Positions 1-4,909 of a stretch of DNA of 8,263 nucleotides are shown here, one piece after another. The stretch comes from Desulfobacterales bacterium (GTDB taxonomy: Bacteria; Desulfobacterota; Desulfobacteria; Desulfobacterales; UBA5852). The notes below the pieces were generated by a model. The model had not been told where the DNA came from, made no database searches, and saw only the letters and a list, made by a program, of their open reading frames with translations. The stretch is from positions 1 to 8,263 of the forward strand of contig JAERRP010000071.1 in NCBI GenBank assembly GCA_016735415.1, in the 5' to 3' direction. The first letter of the stretch is position 1. Every line of letters begins with the position of its first letter. A program made the position numbers and the translations under genes.

Positions 1-341
1 ATTGCAAATTCATCAATTTTCTTTTCAATCAAGGCCCTAATCCCTTCAGATACCTCCCCTGCATTTTCGGCAGAATCACTTAAAGCACGATCGCATATCT
101 CAAGATAGTTGACATCAACCATATCCGGCCGCATTCGTATTTTGTTTGCTTTTGCAAAGTCCGCCCAGGCCTCATTTGTTGCCAGAATCGTTCCATTATG
201 GTCCAGAATTGCTATATGGGCAGATAGGGAGTTAATAATATCGAGGGCGAATCGAGAGGTCAATCGCAAGAAATTTTTCTTTTTTTTTGTTCGCAAAGCG
301 CCTTCTCCCCGCGCATCTTTCTTCGGCAATTGTTTCGGCAT
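1..341 (-). CDS. PAS-domain signalling protein, N-terminal part (runs off the left edge)
   Basis: The reading frame starts at ATG 341-339 and stays open to the window edge, giving 113 complete codons. A good ribosome site (AGGAGAGG, complement of about 348-355) lies 6 bases before this ATG. A second ATG five bases further upstream is out of frame. The first 33 or so residues are basic and low in complexity, with a KKKK run. From about residue 34 there is a PAS-like start: SLSAHIAILDHNGTILATN, then AWADFAK and VNYLEICDRA. This is typical of sensor histidine kinases and other PAS sensors in Desulfobacterota. The output domain is beyond the edge, so kinase, cyclase or regulator cannot be told apart. 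The PAS part has no membrane segment, so a cytoplasmic location is likely. An A9 run lies inside codons 18-21 (complement of 280-288) and is slippage-prone, but the frame is intact as read. Confidence 0.75.
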   Translation of the reverse strand, partial: MPKQLPKKDARGEGALRTKKKKNFLRLTSRFALDIINSLSAHIAILDHNGTILATNEAWADFAKANKIRMRPDMVDVNYLEICDRALSDSAENAGEVSEGIRALIEKKIDEFA

Positions 342-651
342 TGCATTCCTCTCCTGTTTTCACCAATGAGCGATAAACGGCCGAGCGAACCCCTGTATGC
401 TTGATGAAATTTTCTCTTTGACCCCAGCCCGACCCCCAGCCCGGACATGAGTGCGGAACTGGGTCGGCGGCGGAACTGCGCGGGAACTGCTGCGCGGAAC
501 TGTGCGCGGGAACTGGAGTCGGGCCACGGCAACTAAATGAGATTGCAGATAAAATTTCTTAAATTCGCCTCTGAAACGGGCTTAATCCATTCTTATTCAT
601 GCTGATAGTTGTCAATCTGTTATTGAAACTATACTTGGGCTAACGCCACTT
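342..651. other. Gene-free gap between the PAS gene and the YHS gene
   Basis: No convincing gene lies here. The 420-535 part is very GC-rich and repetitive (see the repeat entry). The 536-650 part is AT-rich. On the minus strand, complement of 610-615 reads TTGACA, a perfect -35 hexamer pointing towards the PAS gene, but no good -10 box lies 16-18 bases beyond it. A promoter here is only a possibility. I see no clear intrinsic terminator after the YHS gene. Confidence 0.5.
455..515. repeat. Cluster of five GGAACTG repeats
   Basis: GGAACTG occurs at 455-461, 472-478, 483-489, 496-502 and 509-515. Most copies are preceded by GCG or GCGG. Spacing is 17, 11, 13 and 13 bases. Just before it, at about 420-445, a CCCAGCCCG unit occurs twice. 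The units are too short and too closely spaced for CRISPR. Similar GGAACTGG-rich stretches may be remnants of interspersed repeats, but the origin here is unknown. Confidence 0.7.
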
Positions 652-1202
652 CTAATGACAACAGGGCGGCTTCCCATCCGTGGCCTTCTGGACACGATGA
701 AGATAGCGCGACCAAATCCCTTTGACACCGCTGCGGGTGGTTTGTTCATACCGGCCGCTGTCCTGTGCGAAGCGATCGAGGCACACCTGGCTGCAGAAGT
801 AGTAGGAATGCTTGTTGTACACGGTGGTATAGTCGCTGCGATCCGGATCGACTTTCTGGCCGCAGACCGGATCGGTTTGTTTCTTTTTGAAATGCAGTTC
901 CATGGTAACACCCCCTCTCGGACCAGGGGCCGCGCCGTAAAGGATGGACTGTAATAGCGCGGCCTTTGAGAGAGGATAACCACGGCGGACCGACAATCAA
1001 CTTTGATGGACTCCAGTTCGGTCAAATCAAGACCGATCTTCCATCTGGTCCACCCGGGCAGGGGGACCCTTTCGGAAATATTGGACCACACCGCCACTTT
1101 TTCGGTGCCGTCCTTGCTGATGAAATGCCACTTGCGGCAATCGAGATCCTTGACGACACAGGCGCCGGCATCCTTGTGGAACAGCAATGTCAACATCGGC
1201 AT
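612..1202 (-). CDS. Unrecognised ORF upstream of the YHS gene; only its first part looks coding
   Basis: From ATG 1202 the frame is open for 196 codons, but it runs through the whole YHS gene in another frame, so its 3' half is almost certainly not translated as drawn. The first 70 or so codons look genuine: mostly G or C in the third position, with sensible composition (DLDCRKWHFISKDGTEK, then VWSNISERVPLPGWTRWK). I do not recognise the family. The start is uncertain. The ATG has only AGG beside it, and the in-frame region extends upstream to about residue -14, where GGGAAAGG precedes an ATT codon. In the YHS frame a TGA at 999-997 would end the protein after roughly 68 codons if there were a single-base frameshift. 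It may therefore be a decayed or frameshifted gene, or a sequencing error. Confidence 0.3.
   Translation of the reverse strand: MPMLTLLFHKDAGACVVKDLDCRKWHFISKDGTEKVAVWSNISERVPLPGWTRWKIGLDLTELESIKVDCRSAVVILSQRPRYYSPSFTARPLVREGVLPWNCISKRNKPIRSAARKSIRIAATIPPCTTSIPTTSAARCASIASHRTAAGMNKPPAAVSKGFGRAIFIVSRRPRMGSRPVVIRSGVSPSIVSITD
652..903 (-). CDS. Small YHS-domain metal-binding protein
   Basis: 83-residue protein. ATG at 903-901 is chosen because AGAGGGGG (complement of 911-918) lies 7 bases upstream and the YHS domain begins almost at once. The frame could start at 996, but the extra 31 residues look non-coding. Residues 10-52 match the YHS pattern: TDPVCGQKVD with C14, then YYFCSQVC with C37 and C41, then F45 and Y52. 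YHS domains bind metals and occur in copper/heavy-metal ATPases, metal sensors and stand-alone proteins; the three cysteines fit such a site. The basic C-terminal tail ends in PPCCH (C81, C82, H83), a possible second thiol site. There is no signal peptide or membrane segment, so it is probably cytoplasmic. Its partner or metal cannot be told from the sequence. An unrecognised ORF lies immediately upstream on the same strand. Confidence 0.85.
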   Translation of the reverse strand: MELHFKKKQTDPVCGQKVDPDRSDYTTVYNKHSYYFCSQVCLDRFAQDSGRYEQTTRSGVKGIWSRYLHRVQKATDGKPPCCH

Positions 1203-1298
1203 CCTGCGCGTCGGAATTTCGCCTTTCCCAATCGCAATTGATGATTATGATATATCGTCAGACATTCAATTTCCACAAATCAATCGGAGGAGATCTGC
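1203..1298. promoter_or_regulatory. Divergent intergenic region upstream of iscU
   Basis: This AT-rich stretch separates the minus-strand YHS side from the plus-strand iscU cluster and probably holds the iscU promoter. TATGAT at 1246-1251 is a fair -10 box on the plus strand, but no good -35 lies at the right distance. GATATATC at 1249-1256 is an 8-bp palindrome. I see no clear IscR-type operator. The ribosome site of iscU (GGAGGAG, 1286-1292) lies at its right end. Confidence 0.35.
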
Positions 1299-1817
1299 AT
1301 GCTCTACAGCAAAACGGTTATGGATCATTTTCGCAATCCCCGGAATGTCGGTGTGATCGATGATGCTGACGGCGTCGGTGAAGTCGGCAATCCGCTCTGC
1401 GGTGACATGATGACGATTTATCTCAAAATTGAAGAGGATCGCATCGCGGACATCAAGTTTCAAACCTTCGGGTGCGGTTCGGCCATTGCCGTTTCCAGTA
1501 TGCTGACCGAGATTGCCAAGGGCAAAACCCTGGACGAGGCCCGAACAATCACCAACAAGGATGTGGCCCATGCCCTGGAAGGCCTGCCCAAAAACAAACT
1601 GCACTGCTCCAACCTGGGCGCCGACGCCCTGCAGCTGGCTTTGAAAGACTACGAAAACCGGCTCGCGGGCAAGCCGCGCAAGGAACCATCTGAACGCAAG
1701 GAAACCCATGAGCACGCTGAGGGCGGTAAATGCTACTGCCCCTACTGCGACGTTGAAATTGTGGAAGGCATCAACTTCTGCGAAGCCTGCCAGTCGGACC
1801 TGGAAGAAGAACATTGA
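1299..1817 (+). CDS. iscU: IscU/NifU-type Fe-S cluster scaffold with C-terminal cysteine knuckle
   Basis: 172-residue protein; ATG 1299 sits 6 bases after a strong ribosome site (GGAGGAG). Residues 1-125 are the NifU N-terminal/IscU fold on which Fe-S clusters are built before transfer to target proteins. The cluster ligands are in place: C34 and D36 in GNPLCGD, C59 in FGCGSA, and H102-C103 in LHCSNLGADAL. E. coli IscU has an LPPVK motif here for the HscA chaperone; this protein reads LPKNK, so HscA-type handling is unlikely. Ordinary IscU proteins are about 130 residues. This one adds a charged linker and then CYCPYC (C145, C147, C150) and FCEAC (C161, C164), which looks like a zinc-ribbon or rubredoxin-like knuckle. 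It may hold zinc or iron, or help delivery. The stop is 14 bases before the IscS-like gene, so the two are surely co-transcribed. Confidence 0.93.
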   Translation: MLYSKTVMDHFRNPRNVGVIDDADGVGEVGNPLCGDMMTIYLKIEEDRIADIKFQTFGCGSAIAVSSMLTEIAKGKTLDEARTITNKDVAHALEGLPKNKLHCSNLGADALQLALKDYENRLAGKPRKEPSERKETHEHAEGGKCYCPYCDVEIVEGINFCEACQSDLEEEH

Positions 1818-1831
1818 ACAAGGAAGACAAT

Positions 1832-3007
1832 ATGACCATGATCAACCTGGACCACATTTCATCCAACCCCCTGTTAGCGGAAGTCAAAGAAGCCATGATC
1901 GCGGCCATCCAGGCCGATTACCACAACCCCTCCAGCCAGCACAGCAAAGGGGACGAAGCGGCCGCTCTGCTGGACAAAGCCCGCGAATCAGTGGCCGGCC
2001 TGATCAATGCCAATATGGCCAAAGAGATCGTCTTTACCTCCGGCGGGACCGAATCCGTCAACCACGCCATCAAGGGCACGGTCCTGGGCAATGCCAAAAA
2101 AGGCAATCACATCATCACCTCCAACATCGAACACAACGCCGTTATCCGCAGCCTGCGCCGCCTCAAGGGCCAGGGATTCAAGGTGACCTCACTGGACGTG
2201 GACGCGGCCGGCCGGGTGAGCCCTCAGGCCGTGGCCAACGCCATCACCGATCAAACCATCCTGGTTTCCATCATGCACAGCAACAATGAGACCGGCACCA
2301 TCCAGCCCATCGAGGAAATCGCCCGCATCACCCGCGAGCGCAAGGTCATCCTGCACACCGATGCGGTCGACTCGGTCGGGGCCATGCCCATGGACGTGCA
2401 GCAGATAGGCGCCGATCTCATGAGCTTCGCGTCGAACACCATTTACGGGCCCACCGGCGTGGGCGGGCTCTACATCCGCCGCGGCACCCTGGTCTGGCCC
2501 CTGCTCGACGGCGGCGTTCAGGAAAACAGCAAGCGGGCCGGGGCCGAAAACCTGATCGGTATTATCGGCCTGGGCGTGGCCGCCGACCTGGCCCGTCACG
2601 ATATGGACCGCCGTCTGGCGCACCTCGAAAAACTCAAAGCCAAACTGCTCGCCGGACTGCCCGCCTATATCGATGAGTACATCGTCAACACCCCGCCGGG
2701 ACCCAGCCTGCCCAACCTGGTGTCCATCTCGATCAAGTACATCGAAGGCGAAAGCGTCATGCTGATGCTCGACGACGAGGGTATCGCTATTTCGCCCCGC
2801 TCGGCCTGCGCCACCGGTTCACTGCGGGCCTCCCACGTATTGCTAGCCCTCGGGCTCTCCCATGCCGACGCCCAGGGCACCCTGGTGGTAACCTTCGGCA
2901 TCGACAACACCACCGCGGATATCGACCGCTTTCTGGGAGCCCTGCAAAACGTGGTCAAAACCCTGCGGGAGCTTTCCCCGCTCTACAAGAAAACGACCCG
3001 GGGCTGA
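1832..3007 (+). CDS. iscS: IscS/NifS-like protein lacking the PLP lysine (probable non-canonical cysteine desulfurase)
   Basis: 391 residues; ATG 1832 is chosen because AGGAAG (1821-1826) lies 5 bases upstream. The fold-type I aminotransferase fold of NifS/IscS is clear along the full length: TSGGTES (69-75), H101 in the position that stacks on PLP, SNNETG (150-155), HTDA with D177, YGPTGVGGLY (205-214), EGESVM, and the sulfur-carrying C326 in SACATGS. Compared from memory with E. coli IscS, key residues are changed. The SAHK segment that holds PLP reads ASNT (200-203), so the Schiff-base lysine is T203 and its neighbouring histidine is N202. Gln183 is D180. The threonine of SGT is A238. The substrate-binding arginine of SIRFSLG is V352. 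Normal cysteine desulfurase chemistry therefore looks impossible, while cysteine C326 and the IscU partner are kept. A. fulgidus IscS, as I recall, also lacks this lysine and supplies its cysteine as a cluster ligand in the IscS-IscU complex. A similar role is likely here, by inference. Confidence 0.88.
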   Translation: MTMINLDHISSNPLLAEVKEAMIAAIQADYHNPSSQHSKGDEAAALLDKARESVAGLINANMAKEIVFTSGGTESVNHAIKGTVLGNAKKGNHIITSNIEHNAVIRSLRRLKGQGFKVTSLDVDAAGRVSPQAVANAITDQTILVSIMHSNNETGTIQPIEEIARITRERKVILHTDAVDSVGAMPMDVQQIGADLMSFASNTIYGPTGVGGLYIRRGTLVWPLLDGGVQENSKRAGAENLIGIIGLGVAADLARHDMDRRLAHLEKLKAKLLAGLPAYIDEYIVNTPPGPSLPNLVSISIKYIEGESVMLMLDDEGIAISPRSACATGSLRASHVLLALGLSHADAQGTLVVTFGIDNTTADIDRFLGALQNVVKTLRELSPLYKKTTRG

Positions 3008-3039
3008 CGCTCCGCCATTGGCCAACACCACAACAAAAC

Positions 3040-3957
3040 ATGACAATTTTCTCCACATCTTTCTTTCCCCTGCGGCGGCCCGCCGATGTGGATGCCCTGA
3101 TACGTTGTCTTAAAGATATGGGGGCCGGCGGAGTGGAACTTGACTACCGCATTCCATCGGCCCTGTTCCCGCAAATTAAAAACGCACTTCACCACGCCGG
3201 CCTCATGGTCGGCAGCCTGCACAACTTCTGCCCGATCCCGCCGGAATTCACCCGCAGTGGCGGCGGCGGTGATCTCTTTTCCCTGTCCGCCACCGATCGG
3301 GACGAGCGCGCCGCGGCGGTCAGATGGACCCTTCAGACCATCGAGCAGGCCAACGATCTCGAGGCCCGCGCGGTCGTTCTGCATTGCGGCCGGGTAGCGA
3401 TGACATCGGAGCAGGATGTGCTTTATGATTTTTTTCGCAGTGGGCGGATGGACACGGACGACGCCCGCGGATTCGTGGCCCGCAAGCTGGCCGAAAGAGA
3501 CCGTTTGAAACCGCCGCACCTGGACGCCCTCTGCTTCAGCCTGGAAAAATTACTGTCCGCGGCGGAGCGCCACCATGTGCGTCTGGGGCTGGAAAACCGC
3601 TATCACTATCACGAACTGCCGGGGATCGACGATTTTGGATTATTCTTCCAGGAATTCGAAGGTGCCCCGCTGGGCTACTGGCACGACACCGGACACGCCC
3701 ACGCTGGTGAAGCGCTGTCCCTCTTCACCGCCGGCGACCTTATGAAGCGCTACGGATCCAGCCTCGTGGGATGCCACCTTCACGACGCCCGGGGCCTGAA
3801 CGACCATTTACCGCCCGGCACCGGCCAGATCGACTTCCCGGCGCTGAAAACCTTCATGACGCCCCAGACACTGAAAGTAATCGAATTGAAGCCCGGCACG
3901 GAGCCGGAGGATGTGCGGGCGGGGGTGCGGTATCTGGTCACCAAAGAACTGCTATAG
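3040..3957 (+). CDS. TIM-barrel protein, sugar phosphate isomerase/epimerase (AP endonuclease 2) superfamily
   Basis: 305 residues, a normal length for the family. ATG 3040 has no clear ribosome site; it lies 32 bases after the IscS-like stop, so it may be translated by coupling. Segments typical of xylose isomerase-like barrels follow in order: GAGGVELDY (E33), SLHNFCP (H61), VVLHCG (H115), LGLENRYHYHELP (E185), YWHDTGHAHAG (D216, H219), GCHLHDARGLNDHLPPG (H246, H248, H256) followed by GTGQIDF, and VIELKPG (E282). These acidic and histidine residues fit a divalent-metal site, so a metal-dependent isomerase, epimerase or hydrolase is likely. The substrate cannot be read from the sequence. Residues 66-165 hold a longer insertion than in minimal members. 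Its place behind the Fe-S pair may reflect shared transcription rather than a shared pathway. It is followed one base later by a large inverted repeat that could end the transcript. Confidence 0.85.
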   Translation: MTIFSTSFFPLRRPADVDALIRCLKDMGAGGVELDYRIPSALFPQIKNALHHAGLMVGSLHNFCPIPPEFTRSGGGGDLFSLSATDRDERAAAVRWTLQTIEQANDLEARAVVLHCGRVAMTSEQDVLYDFFRSGRMDTDDARGFVARKLAERDRLKPPHLDALCFSLEKLLSAAERHHVRLGLENRYHYHELPGIDDFGLFFQEFEGAPLGYWHDTGHAHAGEALSLFTAGDLMKRYGSSLVGCHLHDARGLNDHLPPGTGQIDFPALKTFMTPQTLKVIELKPGTEPEDVRAGVRYLVTKELL

Positions 3958-4098
3958 TGCCCCGCCGGAAAGGGCATCTTTCGATCCCGGGCGGGGTTCT
4001 CACTCTTTGAAGGTCCTCGACGTAGCCGGGCTACGCCTGCGGCCTTCAAATCGCTGCGGCCTGGCCCGAAACCGAAACCTACCCTTTCCGGCGGGGCA
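3958..4098. repeat. Nested inverted-repeat element (complete copy)
   Basis: The outer arms are a perfect 17-bp inverted repeat: TGCCCCGCCGGAAAGGG at 3958-3974 and its complement at 4082-4098. Inside are TTTGAAGG (4006-4013) with CCTTCAAA (4043-4050), and CGTAGCC (4021-4027) with GGCTACG (4029-4035). The whole 141 bp can thus fold into one long, interrupted cruciform. There is no reading frame of its own. It resembles a non-autonomous interspersed element (MITE- or REP-like). Starting immediately after the TIM-barrel stop, it may also act as a transcription end, though there is no T-run. Confidence 0.85.
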
Positions 4099-4114
4099 CT
4101 GCGCCTTGCTGACC

Positions 4115-4170
4115 GGGCATCTTTCGATCCCGGGCGGTGTTCTCACTCTTTGAAGGTCCTCGACGTAGCC
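4115..4170. repeat. Partial second copy of the 3958 element
   Basis: 56 bp match 3972-4027 in direct orientation with a single difference (G to T near 4138). The match covers the left half of the element, from just after the end of the outer arm to the CGTAGCC of the inner stem, and stops abruptly on both sides. At its right end it abuts the broken end of the PAS pseudogene, so the junction at 4170/4171 marks an insertion, deletion or recombination event. Confidence 0.9.
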
Positions 4171-4494
4171 GCGATTGATAATGTCAGTGGCCTGGCCCCG
4201 TCGTATCGTAACAGGCCTTGAAACTGAATTCCTTCCCGGGTGGGGTAAAGCATGCGGGCACTCTGCTGGAGGAGTACTTCCGGACGGTGGCCGGTCATCT
4301 CGCAGAGACGGTCGTTGGCCTGCACGATGACACGCTTGCGAACCATGCCGACCGGTCGGCGCCGCCCGGAAGATGCTGTCCAGGGTCTCCAGCTGGCGTT
4401 TGAGCTGTTCTTCCTTTGGCCGCAGCTCCGAAATCCCGCGGTTCAGGGCGGCAACTTGCTTTTCGAGATCCCTGCAAGTTGGTTTGGCCGTCAT
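4171..4494 (-). pseudogene. Broken PAS-domain sensor gene (frameshifted and 3'-truncated)
   Basis: From ATG 4494 (GGGGA lies 5 bases upstream) the frame encodes a coiled-coil-like start, DLEKQVAALNRGISELRPKEEQLKRQLETL, then a PAS start DSIFRAAPTG. Around 4351-4356 the frame breaks. The sequence continues one frame over as VGMVRKRVIVQANDRLCEM, TGHRPEVLLQQSARMLYPT and so on, which is clearly the same PAS domain. Two bases missing (or one extra) explains it, as relatives usually read PTGIGMV. After about 100 residues in total the PAS ends in LLRYDGARPLTLS, where the interspersed repeat begins. The rest of the PAS domain and any kinase domain are absent. The intact gene was probably a PAS histidine kinase or PAS-GGDEF protein; which cannot be told. 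Confidence 0.8.
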
Positions 4495-4829
4495 ACCGTT
4501 TCCCCGCCGGATAACCTGCCGGAAAGGCCCTGGAAGGATAGATGCCGGATACGTAATTCTAATATTCCTAAAAAATATTTCATCATTTTAAAAGGTTAGC
4601 CTGAAAGTTCATCTCAAAACCAGGCCGGCCTCTCACACAAACCCTGACCGATTTCGGCGTTTCGAGGTCTTTGGTAGAGGCAAGCAGGCAGCCCCCATGC
4701 CATCGCCCTGCCGCCTGTAAATTATGGTTCTCCAATTTAGTTGAAGAATTGGAGGTGATCCTAAATTAAAAAATCGGTCATGGACATATCCGGAATCAGT
4801 TTTATGTTCAGACCCCGGACAATCGACGT
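4495..4829. other. Gene-free stretch with alternative hairpins
   Basis: No convincing gene. AT-rich patches lie at about 4550-4610 and from 4715 on. CTCCAATT (4730-4737) and AATTGGAG (4747-4754) form an 8-bp stem with a 9-base loop. AATTTAG (4734-4740) and CTAAATT (4761-4767) form a competing stem that shares bases with it. GGAGGTGATCC (4751-4761) is fully complementary to the usual 3' end of 16S rRNA, but no start codon follows at working distance; the first ATG is at 4780 and opens only 17 codons. The stretch may be debris of the same rearrangement that broke the PAS gene. Confidence 0.5.
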
Positions 4830-4857
4830 TTGATTCGCGCCCGTTTCATGATATAGT
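4830..4857 (+). promoter_or_regulatory. Probable sigma-70 promoter of the PhoH gene
   Basis: TTGATT (4830-4835) and TATAGT (4852-4857) match the -35 and -10 consensus at 4 and 5 of 6 bases with a 16-base spacer. Transcription would start near 4864, leaving a leader of about 45 bases before ATG 4910. ATGAT and ATCAT (4848-4852, 4860-4864) form a small inverted repeat over the -10 box, which could be an operator, though it is short. Confidence 0.5.
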
Positions 4858-4909
4858 GCATCATACAGGTCAAACTACTATATGTTGTACCGTTTAACAG
4901 GAGTATGCA

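Noticed and set aside
455..515. CRISPR array
   Set aside because: Repeat units are 7 bases with 4-10-base gaps; no CRISPR-sized repeats or spacers, and no cas genes.
966..1356. Plus-strand ORFs across the divergent region and the start of iscU
   Set aside because: They overlap better-supported genes and lack ribosome sites and recognisable domains.
1266..1814. Minus-strand ORF opposite iscU
   Set aside because: iscU has conserved cluster ligands on the plus strand; the reverse frame is a shadow.
2189..2623. Minus-strand ORF opposite the IscS-like gene
   Set aside because: Shadow of the plus-strand gene, with no motif of its own.
1832..3007. Reading the IscS-like gene as a decayed pseudogene
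   Set aside because: The full-length frame is intact, codon use is normal, C326 and the fold motifs are kept, and spacing to iscU is tight, which fits selection for another function.
4780..4833. 17-codon ORF after the strong anti-Shine-Dalgarno complement
   Set aside because: Spacing of 18 bases to the ATG is too long for normal initiation, and the peptide is too short to support; kept only as an observation.
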